From assembly GCF_000016505.1 (NCBI RefSeq), contig NC_009706.1, positions 2,976,001-3,040,000 on the forward strand: 64,000 bases of DNA, read 5' to 3'. Below the pieces are notes generated by a model. That model was not told where the DNA came from. It searched no databases and worked only from the letters and a program-made list of their open reading frames with translations. The position numbers and the translations under genes were made by a program. Positions within the stretch are counted from its first letter, which is position 1, and the number at the start of each line of letters is the position of its first letter. Below, piece by piece: positions 34,716 through 42,809 of the stretch. Source of the stretch: Clostridium kluyveri DSM 555. Lineage in GTDB: Bacteria > Bacillota > Clostridia > Clostridiales > Clostridiaceae.

Positions 34716-34860
34716 ATTAAAAATTTCATATACCACCAATGATGAAAAGGATAATTTGTTGTTACTTATAAGAAGTGCTTTCCGGTTTAAGAAAGAGCCA
34801 AAAATATATAAAAAAGAAGGTCCACATAAATACATGAGACTGGACCTGTTAAATAAATAA
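34708..34860 (+). CDS. Short protein, 50 aa
   Basis: ATG at 34708 with GGAGGG seven bases ahead. The product reads MIRLKISYTTNDEKDNLLLL and has a basic end (KEGPHKYMRLDLLNK). The overlap with the previous gene and good signals support it. The pattern resembles small phage proteins of unknown role (DUF3970-like by impression only). Confidence 0.6.
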   Translation: MIRLKISYTTNDEKDNLLLLIRSAFRFKKEPKIYKKEGPHKYMRLDLLNK

Positions 34861-34863
34861 AAA

Positions 34864-34915
34864 TATACTTATTGGGAAAGTATACTTATATAAGTACATT
34901 TATCCAATAAGTATA
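34864..34915 (+). repeat. Inverted repeat, 12-bp arms
   Basis: TATACTTATTGG/CCAATAAGTATA with a 28-base spacer that itself contains AAGTATACTT. It lies between the 50-residue gene and the next gene. Possible internal regulatory hairpin or operator. Confidence 0.55.
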
Positions 34916-34938
34916 ATGTCAAGGGAGGAATTTTGAAA

Positions 34939-35145
34939 ATGAATGAAACTTATAAAAAGGCACTTAATAATCAAAAGATACCATTTGAACATCTTAACAA
35001 TTTAAAGGCTATATGTGAAAATTGTGAAAATCAATTTGGAGAAGCAAGCTCTTATATTGCTTTAGCTGCATCATGTTTCAACTATGGTGTTATGATAGGG
35101 AAAAGTCAGGAGAGATTAAAACGTAAAAAAGGTGATAGGATATAA
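34939..35145 (+). CDS. Hypothetical protein, 68 aa
   Basis: Begins MNETYKKALNNQKIPFEHLN, with a Cys-containing helical middle (CENCENQFGEASSYIALAASCFNYG) and basic tail. Start ATG 34939 after GGGAGG; TTG 34933 is an alternative. Small phage-type protein of unknown role. Confidence 0.6.
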   Translation: MNETYKKALNNQKIPFEHLNNLKAICENCENQFGEASSYIALAASCFNYGVMIGKSQERLKRKKGDRI

Positions 35146-35306
35146 ATTTAGCAGTATTGGTGGTTTATTAGATTACTATAGAATATATTCATGAACAAGT
35201 TAATGTTTAGGAATTATATTAATTGAATTAAATTGTAATTGAAGGTAGATATTGTAATAGCAAAAGTGTATAATCTTAAACAAATACGATTTAGGAGGAT
35301 ACAAAT

Positions 35307-35537
35307 ATGAGCAACGATTTAAAATATGCAAGCAAGAACATAAAACTACTTTTAAAATATAAGAATTGGACACAAAAAGATTTATGTAAAAAAACGGGAA
35401 TAACAAAAATAACCATGAGAAGAAGGTTAAACAGTAAGATTCCTAAATGGTCAATGCTAGAGGCGGCAAGTGTTGCAGATGCTTTCAATTTATCGGTAAG
35501 TGATATTTTCTTTAAAAAGATGAAATTGACCAGCTAA
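35307..35537 (+). CDS. XRE-like helix-turn-helix protein, 76 aa
   Basis: ASKNIKLLLKYKNWTQKDLCKKTGITKITMRRRLNSK followed by SMLEAASVADAFNLSVSDIFF: a compact phage regulator of the cro type. AGGAGG ribosome-binding site. It sits after a 160-bp gap in which there is space for its own promoter, so it may be a second regulator controlling the morphogenesis genes downstream. Confidence 0.82.
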   Translation: MSNDLKYASKNIKLLLKYKNWTQKDLCKKTGITKITMRRRLNSKIPKWSMLEAASVADAFNLSVSDIFFKKMKLTS

Positions 35538-35642
35538 TATGTAATTATATATTAACTTTACGAATACCATTGATACTAATGTATTTGATAAGGCAAATAA
35601 CTATTAATATTTAAATAATGAATAAAGGGAAGGTGTTTTAAT

Positions 35643-35954
35643 ATGACCACTATAGAACCTTTATTAAAAAAGAAACAAGTGGCCGAGATTCTCCAGATAG
35701 ATGAAAGAACAGTGGATCAATATAGAGCTGATGGAATAATACAGACGTGCAATATACCAGCTGTGAGATTTGAACCTAATCATATTAGAGAATTAATGGG
35801 CGTAAAACTTGAAAAGTTTTCTCCACTAGAACGCCGAAGGTTAGAAAGAGAACTGGAAGATTTAAAGCAAGAAAATGCAATGCTGAAAGGAATTATAGCT
35901 AAAATTCAGTCAATGACAGCAGAAGCTATATATTCAAGCTCAAATGATACTTAA
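35643..35954 (+). CDS. Helix-turn-helix protein with coiled-coil tail, 103 aa
   Basis: LLKKKQVAEILQIDERTVDQYRADGIIQTCNIPAVRFEPNHIREL is a MerR/excisionase-like DNA-binding domain. The second half is a coiled coil (LERRRLERELEDLKQENAMLKGIIAKI). AAGGGAAGG ribosome-binding site. It is followed by a large hairpin at 36061. Its role is probably regulatory. Confidence 0.78.
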   Translation: MTTIEPLLKKKQVAEILQIDERTVDQYRADGIIQTCNIPAVRFEPNHIRELMGVKLEKFSPLERRRLERELEDLKQENAMLKGIIAKIQSMTAEAIYSSSNDT

Positions 35955-36060
35955 ACCATTGATATTACTGTATTTACTATGGTTTTATGGTATAATGTAA
36001 ATATAAAGTTAATATTGAAGAGTACTGCACTTTTTATAAGTGTAAGGCATTAGAAATAAT

Positions 36061-36124
36061 GGCCGCAGGAAATATACTATGTACCTTTTATTAAGGTATG
36101 TGGATAAATCCTGTGGCCTTTTAG
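36061..36124 (+). terminator. Large hairpin with T-run inside the late operon
   Basis: GGCCGCAGGA/TCCTGTGGCC (one wobble) closes a 38-base interior that itself holds TACC/GGTA, followed by TTTTAG. It can act as a terminator or attenuator between the regulator gene and the packaging/capsid genes. Confidence 0.65.
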
Positions 36125-36146
36125 TTTTATGTAAGGAAGTGGATTT

Positions 36147-36347
36147 ATGTCAAAGTATGTTAAGGTGGGTTATCAAGACCCTGAATATAGAGAAAAGAAT
36201 AAACACAGGAGCAGAAGAAAAAGTAATACCTTTAGGCGTATGAATAGCAGCTTAACCATAAAGGATCTTATAGATGATCCAAACGGATTGATGAGAGCTG
36301 TGCGTAAGGCTTACAAGGAATATAAGAAAGAACATGAGGGGAGATAG
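36147..36347 (+). CDS. Basic hypothetical phage protein, 66 aa
   Basis: Highly basic: YREKNKHRSRRKSNTFRRMNSS, then a short helix and KAYKEYKKEHEGR. Ahead of it is TAAGGAAGTGG as ribosome-binding site. Five bases separate it from the next gene. Unknown role, possibly nucleic acid binding. Confidence 0.6.
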   Translation: MSKYVKVGYQDPEYREKNKHRSRRKSNTFRRMNSSLTIKDLIDDPNGLMRAVRKAYKEYKKEHEGR

Positions 36348-36352
36348 ATATT

Positions 36353-36874
36353 ATGGATAAATTATTGAATGATAGTATACAGGAGAAATCACATTACCTA
36401 GTGCAGCAGCTATTTGAAATTGAACAGCTCCGCAGTAGACTTAAGGAAAGAACAGCAGATGATAGGCTTGCCCTAGAAGAGATGCGTAAGCAGTGGCAAA
36501 ACATAAGCATACAGCTCCTTAAAGAGGAAGATAAGAAGAACATCATCAAGCTAAAGAAGGAGAAGGAAATGCTTCTTGTGAAGATACAAGCACTTGAGCA
36601 ATCAACAGATGGTGCAGTAAAGAAAATCATAAGGGATAGGCTGATTGACATTAAAGAGGATATATTGTCTTGTGAAAGTGAATATCAGGAATTTGTTAAG
36701 ACATTGGACAATAAAAGGAATGAAATCACAAATGAGAAAAAACGTCTCAATGAAGAGGAACGCCATATAAATGATGTGCAGATGAAGCATGAACATTTTA
36801 AGGCATATAGTCTAATTACAACACTTGCAAGGAAGTACGACATACCAGAGTATTTAAGTATATTAAGATGGTAG
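36353..36874 (+). CDS. Coiled-coil hypothetical protein, 173 aa
   Basis: Almost entirely charged heptad-like helix from residue 10 to 150 (for example LKKEKEMLLVKIQALEQ and NKRNEITNEKKRLNEEERHI), ending in RKYDIPEYLSILRW. Encoded directly before the small terminase and capsid genes. Length and composition could fit a scaffold-like or capsid-redirecting factor, but this is inference from composition and location. Confidence 0.65.
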   Translation: MDKLLNDSIQEKSHYLVQQLFEIEQLRSRLKERTADDRLALEEMRKQWQNISIQLLKEEDKKNIIKLKKEKEMLLVKIQALEQSTDGAVKKIIRDRLIDIKEDILSCESEYQEFVKTLDNKRNEITNEKKRLNEEERHINDVQMKHEHFKAYSLITTLARKYDIPEYLSILRW

Positions 36875-36986
36875 CATTTCGAAGTTATCCCCCCCTGTCT
36901 TTCTGGGTTAGAGGATTCAGTAAGGGACCGGGCAGGGATAAGTCTTTCCAATAGAGCATATTCCCACTTTTTTGAGTTAAGGGGTG

Positions 36987-37346
36987 ATGAACTTGGAATA
37001 TGAGAAATTATTAAAGAAATTCAAAAGGCAAGTTAAGGCTGATATGAAAGCTTTGAACGTATATAAGCCGGAATTTGAAAACCTGATTAATATATATTCT
37101 GGAATGTTAGCTCAATATGAAATAATAACAAAAAGATTGATTGAAAATGAATTTAATATAGAAACTGAAACACAAAGAGGTGGAACCAAAAAAAGTGCAT
37201 TGGCTACAACACAGGAAAAATTAAGAACAGATATAGTTATCTATGGTGATAGATTACTGTTAAATCCCAAGAGCTTGCGTAATGCAAAATTAGAATCAAA
37301 GGGAAAAACCTCAAAGTTATATGATGTTTTATCTAAATTAGAATAG
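36987..37346 (+). CDS. terS: P27-family phage small terminase subunit
   Basis: About 119 residues with the P27 pattern: YEKLLKKFKRQVKADMKALNVYKPEFENLINIYSGMLAQYEIITKRL, a middle TETQRGGTKKSALATTQEKLRTDIVIYGDRLLLNPKSLRNAKLE. It recognises DNA for packaging. No large terminase is encoded in the element, so it would have to act with a helper phage's large subunit. The start is ATG 36987 or TTG 36993 after AAGGGG. Confidence 0.82.
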   Translation: MNLEYEKLLKKFKRQVKADMKALNVYKPEFENLINIYSGMLAQYEIITKRLIENEFNIETETQRGGTKKSALATTQEKLRTDIVIYGDRLLLNPKSLRNAKLESKGKTSKLYDVLSKLE

Positions 37347-37357
37347 GAGTGTTATTT

Positions 37358-37603
37358 ATGGATGAAATAAATAAGAAAAAATTAGTAAATGAAATTGTGA
37401 AAGAGTTAAAGAAAAAAGGAAATTACCATGGGGCATATGATTATATAATAGAAATTTATGTGGACATGAAGCTTCACCATGAAATAATAAAAAATCAAAT
37501 AGAAAACCACAAGGGGGATGAGGAAACTAAAAATATACTACTGGATGTTCTTCATAATCTTGAGGAGGATATAGAAAGTTATAAAAGGCTGCTATGTTTA
37601 TAG
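37358..37603 (+). CDS. Hypothetical protein, 81 aa
   Basis: Charged helical protein, MDEINKKKLVNEIVKELKKK then HHEIIKNQIENHKGDEETKNILLDVLHNLEEDI. ATG 37358 after AGGAG; the frame opens at GTG 37349. Located between small terminase and capsid genes. Unknown. Confidence 0.6.
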   Translation: MDEINKKKLVNEIVKELKKKGNYHGAYDYIIEIYVDMKLHHEIIKNQIENHKGDEETKNILLDVLHNLEEDIESYKRLLCL

Positions 37604-37661
37604 AAAGTTTAGGTAAGGTTTGATGATTAATATAAAACTAATGTGAATGGAAGGTGAGAGT

Positions 37662-38942
37662 ATGGCATTAAGACAATTGGTATTGGCCAATCAAATTAAT
37701 AAAAAAAGAGCTGATTTAAACAAGATTATTGAACTTGAAAAAGGATTTAGTAAAAGGACAAAAGAATTGCTGGACAGCATAGATGAAGCTAAGACAGATG
37801 AAGAAATATCTGCCCTAGAAGAAGAAACGGATAAATTAGAATCGGATAAAAAATATGGGGAGCAAAATAAAGGCAAACTTGAAGGTGAAATTGCTGCACT
37901 TGAGAGCGAATTAGAAGAACTTAATAGTAATGCACCTACAAATAACCCAGGAGCAAGAAATAGAATAGATATTACAAATATAGGAGGATTAAGAATGAGG
38001 GGTAATAAATACGAAACCAGGGAACAAATGATTGAGAGACTAAACAGAGAGGAAGTAAAAAATTTTTATACCAGGATTGCCAATGCCGCTAAAGAAAACA
38101 GGGCAATAAGTGGAACGGATGCCATTATTCCAGAAGCAGTTATTGACATGATACAGGCAAGGCTAGGAGATTATTCCGCACTTTATTCAGAGGTATATGT
38201 CCAACCTTTAACAGGCACAGCAAGAATAATAATGGATGGGGCGATTCCAGAAGGAATATGGACAGAAATGACGGATGCGGTTCAGGAATTAAGTGCGGGT
38301 TTTTCACAGACTGAACTTGATGGGTTTAAGGTTGGCGGCTTTATTCCGGTTGCAAATGCGATACTTGAAGATAGTATGATAAACTTAGCAAATTACATTG
38401 AGACAAGGCTTTCTATGGCTATAGCAAAGGCACTTGATAAAGCAATACTTACCGGAGCAGCTGCGAGTAAACAGCCTACAGGAATTATCACAGCATTAGG
38501 AGGCACAGGGCTTGAAGCACACAATGTAACTTCTGATGGTACATTAAAGAATATAGTTTCCCATATGTCTGTTATAGATGATGGAGAGGATGGTGCTCCT
38601 ATAGGTGAAGTTATTGCAGTTATGAAAAGAAGCTTTTATTATTCTCAAATAGCTCCACAAACCTTCTTGCCTACATCTGATGGAAGACTTGTAATACAAA
38701 CTGCTCAATCTCCAAGACTTCCAGATGGTACAAGAATTGTATTTAGTCAGTATATGCCAGCTAATACCATACTTTTAGGAGATTTTAAAAAGTATCTGCT
38801 TGGAGAAAGAAAAGGGGTGCAGCTTGCAGTATCAGACCAGGTTAGATTTATAGAAGACCAGACAGTGTTTAAAGGAACTGCTAGGTATGATGGTAAGCCA
38901 GTATATCCTAGCTATTTTGTTAAGATAACCGTTACAGGCTAA
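37662..38942 (+). CDS. HK97-family major capsid protein
   Basis: About 426 residues. The N-terminal roughly 95 residues form a charged coiled coil (delta-domain-like scaffold). The HK97-fold body follows from about residue 130: GTDAIIPEAVIDMIQARLGDYSALYSEVYVQPL, WTEMTDAVQELSAGFSQTELDGFKVGGFIPVANAILEDSMINLANYIETRLSMAIAKALDKAILTG, and a C-terminal RFIEDQTVFKGTARYDGKP. No capsid protease or portal gene lies nearby, which is unusual for an HK97 operon. Start ATG 37662 after GGAAGGTGAG. Confidence 0.92.
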   Translation: MALRQLVLANQINKKRADLNKIIELEKGFSKRTKELLDSIDEAKTDEEISALEEETDKLESDKKYGEQNKGKLEGEIAALESELEELNSNAPTNNPGARNRIDITNIGGLRMRGNKYETREQMIERLNREEVKNFYTRIANAAKENRAISGTDAIIPEAVIDMIQARLGDYSALYSEVYVQPLTGTARIIMDGAIPEGIWTEMTDAVQELSAGFSQTELDGFKVGGFIPVANAILEDSMINLANYIETRLSMAIAKALDKAILTGAAASKQPTGIITALGGTGLEAHNVTSDGTLKNIVSHMSVIDDGEDGAPIGEVIAVMKRSFYYSQIAPQTFLPTSDGRLVIQTAQSPRLPDGTRIVFSQYMPANTILLGDFKKYLLGERKGVQLAVSDQVRFIEDQTVFKGTARYDGKPVYPSYFVKITVTG

Positions 38943-38998
38943 TATAAACTACTGAAATAGGGGTAATCATAAAAAATTACTCCTATTTCTATATAAGG

Positions 38999-39715
38999 GT
39001 GATAATTATGTCCAATGAGGAATTAGTACAACTATATCAAGCTGGGAATAAAGGTGCCTTAGATAAACTTATTGAGCTTAATAAAGGCATAGTCTATAAA
39101 TTTGCAAATAGATTCTATACTGAAAAAACCAATTCTATAGATAAAGAGGATTTGAAACAGGAGGGATTTATGGGACTTATGGTTGCAGCAGATAAATACA
39201 AATTTAATATTGAAAAGCCCTGCAAATTTAGTACCTATGCTGTTTACTGGATATACCATAAGATGAACAGGTTTATAAAAAGTAAAAATACAAATGAAGA
39301 AACAAGCCTTAATATTCCTAATTCCAGTGATGGAGATATTGAGTTTATGGACTGTATAGAAGGTGTAGACTATGGCTTTGAAAATGTTGAGGATAAAATA
39401 TATAATGAGCAGCTCCACAGAGAACTTGAGGAAGTTATGGCCAGATATAATACTTTGAAGGAAAGAGAAATATTAAAATTTCGGTATGGTTGGGATAATT
39501 ATAAATGTATGACCTGTGGTCAGATTGGAGAAATATATAATGTCACTAGATCCAAGATTAACAATATTGAACATACAGCCTTGGGTAAAATAAGAAGATC
39601 CTCCTGGGGAGCAGCAAAGGCCAAAGAAATGTATATCCAAAAAAGGAGACAGTCAGTCCACAGTATTTCTGGGACAATAGAAAGTATGAGTTTTGCTGCC
39701 AGATATTTATTGTAA
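38999..39715 (+). CDS. Sigma-70-family RNA polymerase sigma factor-like protein
   Basis: 238 residues. Region 2 is well preserved: IDKEDLKQEGFMGLMVAADKYKFNIEKPCKFSTYAVYWIYHKMNRFIKSK (about 45-100). A region 4-like helix-turn-helix follows with LKEREILKFRYG and CGQIGEIYNVTRSKINNIEHTALGKIR. A CxxC (KCMTCGQ) inside region 4 is unusual. It follows the capsid gene by 56 bp and could direct late transcription of the element or of a helper phage. Confidence 0.88.
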   Translation: MIIMSNEELVQLYQAGNKGALDKLIELNKGIVYKFANRFYTEKTNSIDKEDLKQEGFMGLMVAADKYKFNIEKPCKFSTYAVYWIYHKMNRFIKSKNTNEETSLNIPNSSDGDIEFMDCIEGVDYGFENVEDKIYNEQLHRELEEVMARYNTLKEREILKFRYGWDNYKCMTCGQIGEIYNVTRSKINNIEHTALGKIRRSSWGAAKAKEMYIQKRRQSVHSISGTIESMSFAARYLL

Positions 39716-39724
39716 TGAGGTGGT

Positions 39725-40114
39725 ATGGTGAAGGGTAATGAGTTTATTGCACTAACAGAGAAATACCTAAAAAGTATTCCTGAAATAAAAAGACTATAGC
39801 TCTTATGGATGAAGATTTAAAAAATGGTGACTATAGTATGAATACCTTTAAAGGAAATCAAAGAAATCAGGGATAAGCTTTATCTTAGGTTAACTAAAAT
39901 AATTAAGACCACATCCGCCTTGAAAGAAGAAAATCAGAAAATAATATGTTATACGTATTTTGGAGTATTAACTTATAAGGTGATATCTTTACAAGCTGGT
40001 ATAAGTGAAAGCACTGTACGTAGGAGAATTAGGTATATTTTGTTGTGTACAGGCAAAGTATTATTTAGGATGGAAGATGAATTCTGGAAAGAGATAGATA
40101 TGTTATATGAATGA
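39725..40114 (+). pseudogene. Frameshifted late-regulator-like gene (DUF1492/RinA type)
   Basis: Three frames tile into one protein: KGNEFIALTEKYLKSIPEIKR, then ALMDEDLKNGDYSMNTFK, then EIKEIRDKLYLRLTKIIKTTSALKEENQKIICYTYFG, LQAGISESTVRRRIRYIL. This is the architecture of small phage late-transcription regulators with a C-terminal helix-turn-helix. Two frame breaks (near 39797 and 39850) show decay. AGGTGG ribosome-binding site ahead of ATG 39725. Confidence 0.65.
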
Positions 40115-40115
40115 T

Positions 40116-40146
40116 AAGGTACTCATATTATGTGGGTACCTTTTTA
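40116..40146 (+). terminator. Terminator of the element 2 rightward operon
   Basis: AAGGTAC/GTACCTT stem with T5 after it, directly behind the last rightward frame. Confidence 0.7.
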
Positions 40147-40290
40147 TGTAATACTTAAAAGTTCGATAAAGATATAAAATAAATAATTAATAAGAATATA
40201 CCTAAAAAACTATATTATTTTTAGAAAATAAGGAGAATATCCATACAGTTGTGTAAAATCAATCTATGCTTGTTCACAGTATAGATAATA

Positions 40291-42072
40291 TCACTGTATT
40301 TTTTCAATCCAGTTTTCTAAACTGTACTTTTCAATAAGTTTTTCAGATATATCAATACCATCGGGTGAATTATTTAAAATACCAACAGTATACCTTAATA
40401 GTGCATCAACTGTGTTATCTAATTTATTAGTTTTAATTCTTTCAATTGTAATTGCAAAAGCTTTTATTAGGTCAACTTCGTCATACTTTTCTAGTAATTT
40501 AATAATATCTTTATAGATTTTATCATCATTTTTCAGTTCTGAAAAGTTGTTAACTACAAAATCCCAACAAGCTGTTCTATTACTAACCTCATCTTGAGTG
40601 TCGAAGGTAACTGAGCCATCTATTAAAACTTCATTTTCGGTTGCATCTTCAAAACAAAAATCACAAAGGCATGTCATTAAGTTAATATCATGGTTATTTT
40701 TGTCAGCTGTTAGATAAGATATTCTTAAGGGTCTACCCGTTTCACCACATCTAACACAGGTAAAATTATGTTTTTCAAAAATAAGATATCTCAAATGTGC
40801 ACTTACATTTTGTGTTTTTAGTAAATTTCTAATAGAATCGATATTATCTACAAGTATAGGCATAACATCGATATAATTATTATCTTCACTAACTGCTATT
40901 AGCTTTTTTTCTATAAGATTTTTTAGTTCCGTCCTCAGCATAACAATATTAGTTTTACTATATAATTTAATAACTACCGGCTCATCTTCTAAAGTGAATC
41001 TGTATGCAGTAAACTTCTCATCACTTGATATATACCTCCAAGTAACCTTGTTATTTTGATCTTTACATAATTCAAGTATGCTTAATAGAACTAACCTTTC
41101 TAATCTATTGCAACTTCTTGCTATCTGATATACTTTTGCCCATCCTTCTAAAGCATCCATTTGTTGAATTTCATAAATAAAATCTATTGCTTCATAGATA
41201 TCTTCTTCCTTAATGATATCTTCTTTCTTGAAGATAACCTGTGATGCTTTTTTCATCTGCAAGGTTTTCTCAATTATTTCTTGTTCTTGTGCCTTAATAG
41301 CAATCATCATTGCGGCTCTTTTTTTCCACTTATTATACTTGGTTTTTGCTACTTCTATATTATCCATTGTTTCTCCACATTTTGCACACTCCAGATAATA
41401 ACTTAAATTATTGTCATCATAATTTAAATTTAACTGACTTTGACACTTATAGCACTTTATAGAATCTTCTCCTTGTAATTGCGAATTGACATCATCTAAA
41501 AGTTTTTTAAAGTCTCTTTTCCTTTTTTTTAATTTTTCCAACTCCTCAGCAGCTTCTTCTTTAGTCAAAAATTTTTCTGCTTCATTGAATCTGCTACCAC
41601 AGTTTACACATCTAAAGTTTACGCAATTTTCTTTTATATCCTTAAGTGAACTATCAAGAATAAATAGATTACAAGATATACAATTAGGACAGTATAATGC
41701 ATCAAGCTCAATATGTATTTGTAATAATAAATTTTCCATTTTATTATAAGGTATTAAATATTTTTCTATCATATCTTCAATTGTAAGTTCAATATTCCAG
41801 CAATCTAAAATGAATTCTATGTATTTATCGCAATAATGAGCCTTTACAATATCATAGCCGGATATATTATTGGGAATTCTATATTTTTTCTTTAAATTTG
41901 TTATATTCTGATTTGGATTTTCCCAAAACTCTTTTGTGAATTCCTTTAAAATATCCTTATCGTTACTCTTTAAAAAATCTATGATATCAGTTCTAGAGTA
42001 CAATACCTTCGACAAGCAGCTGATCTCTTTTATTAAACATTCTTTATTAATAAAATTTTTATATTCCATCAT
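40291..42072 (-). CDS. Large zinc-ribbon protein with degenerate HNH-like C-terminal module (unknown family)
   Basis: About 593 residues. An N-terminal helical region is followed by two zinc ribbons: CPNCISCN with CVNCGS (about 130-165) and CYKCQ with CAKCGE (about 212-240). A helical middle with a winged-helix-like part follows. Near residue 430 comes LRYLIFEKHNFTCVRCGETGRPLRISYL, then NLMTCLCDFC, which has the outline of an HNH endonuclease but lacks the usual His in the vDHi position. It is transcribed against the rest of the element and sits next to the right junction, the place where satellites carry cargo such as anti-phage genes. Start ATG 42072 or 42069 after GGAGG. Confidence 0.75.
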   Translation of the reverse strand: MMEYKNFINKECLIKEISCLSKVLYSRTDIIDFLKSNDKDILKEFTKEFWENPNQNITNLKKKYRIPNNISGYDIVKAHYCDKYIEFILDCWNIELTIEDMIEKYLIPYNKMENLLLQIHIELDALYCPNCISCNLFILDSSLKDIKENCVNFRCVNCGSRFNEAEKFLTKEEAAEELEKLKKRKRDFKKLLDDVNSQLQGEDSIKCYKCQSQLNLNYDDNNLSYYLECAKCGETMDNIEVAKTKYNKWKKRAAMMIAIKAQEQEIIEKTLQMKKASQVIFKKEDIIKEEDIYEAIDFIYEIQQMDALEGWAKVYQIARSCNRLERLVLLSILELCKDQNNKVTWRYISSDEKFTAYRFTLEDEPVVIKLYSKTNIVMLRTELKNLIEKKLIAVSEDNNYIDVMPILVDNIDSIRNLLKTQNVSAHLRYLIFEKHNFTCVRCGETGRPLRISYLTADKNNHDINLMTCLCDFCFEDATENEVLIDGSVTFDTQDEVSNRTACWDFVVNNFSELKNDDKIYKDIIKLLEKYDEVDLIKAFAITIERIKTNKLDNTVDALLRYTVGILNNSPDGIDISEKLIEKYSLENWIEKIQ

Positions 42073-42657
42073 AACCTCCAAATAAAATACTAACCATTAA
42101 TTTATCATTTTAGGTTCATCCCTCAAGGTAAATAAGATTAGATTATCTTAATAATTGTATAAAAAATCTTGTATAAAATTGTATCTTTAATATAATTAAA
42201 CAAAAAAAGGCACACAAAGACAAGCTTTTTTGACAAATAGTATATACTTTTTTTCTTAATATAAACATCTTCACAGAAGATTGATAGTACAGTAATTACG
42301 TACATATATTTTAACCTCTATGTCTGATATAGACGAGCATGGACAACATATGCTGAAAAATGGAATAATTATATAACAGCTTTTTGAGGTTATCTCAAAT
42401 TACGTAAAGCAAGAATCAAATTATTAATACTCCTTTTCTAGTTAGCTATTTTATTATGGTCATAATGTATTGTATGTGTAACAAAAGACATTATAAAAAC
42501 CAGGATTTGAAAAATAATTATTGGGTTCTAAATGGGTACTATAAATATAAAATAGTACCCAAAAGCAAACTCAAATACAGCAACTCAAAATGCTAAAACG
42601 TTTATATATCAACAGTTACAGTAATATATTTAGGATTAAAACAAGTAGTCTACCGCA
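42073..42657. other. Right-end noncoding region of element 2
   Basis: No credible gene. It contains the right arm-type sites (42521-42539) and a perfect 9-bp inverted repeat GGGTACTAT/ATAGTACCC at 42534-42560. Otherwise AT-rich. Confidence 0.5.
42521..42539 (+). other. Arm-type site pair, right end of element 2
   Basis: TTGGGTTCTAAATGGGTAC: GGGTTC at 42523 and GGGTAC at 42534, 11-bp period, matching 27304/27315. Confidence 0.65.
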
Positions 42658-42702
42658 CTCCAAAACCGTTGGTTGTGGGTTCGATTCCTACTGCCCCTGC
42701 CA
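42658..42702 (+). repeat. attR of element 2 (45 bp)
   Basis: Exact copy of the last 45 bases of tRNA-Trp. Right boundary of element 2, and apparently also the left boundary of a third, decayed element. Confidence 0.93.
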
Positions 42703-42775
42703 AGATAAAGCCTATAGTATCAACGTATTACAAGCTTTTGTTACGTTTATTTATTTAATCGATTTTTTCAATTTA

Positions 42776-42792
42776 GTTGTCTTTTGGTTGTC
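42776..42792 (+). other. Arm-type site pair of the third element
   Basis: GTTGTC at 42776-42781 and 42787-42792, 11-bp period, in AGTTGTCTTTTGGTTGTCTA. Same position relative to the att repeat as the GGTCAC and GGGTTC/GGGTAC pairs. Confidence 0.5.
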
Positions 42793-42809
42793 TAATTTTT
42801 AGATGTATA

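Larger units (their letters stand above)
27233..42702. mobile_element. Integrative element 2 (15.5 kb), probable phage satellite
   Basis: Bounded by the second and third tRNA-Trp repeats. The integrase is beside the left junction, and arm-type GGGTTC/GGGTAC pairs lie inside both ends. Gene order is int, Uma2, cI-like, Cro-like, excisionase-like, primase, small genes, small terminase, capsid, sigma-like factor. No large terminase, portal, protease, tail or lysis genes are present, so it is not a complete phage. Confidence 0.88.

Noticed and set aside
42533-42560. GGGTACTAT/ATAGTACCC hairpin as a terminator
   Set aside because: No T-run and no gene ending there; it partly coincides with the integrase arm-type site, so I interpret it as a binding-site dyad.
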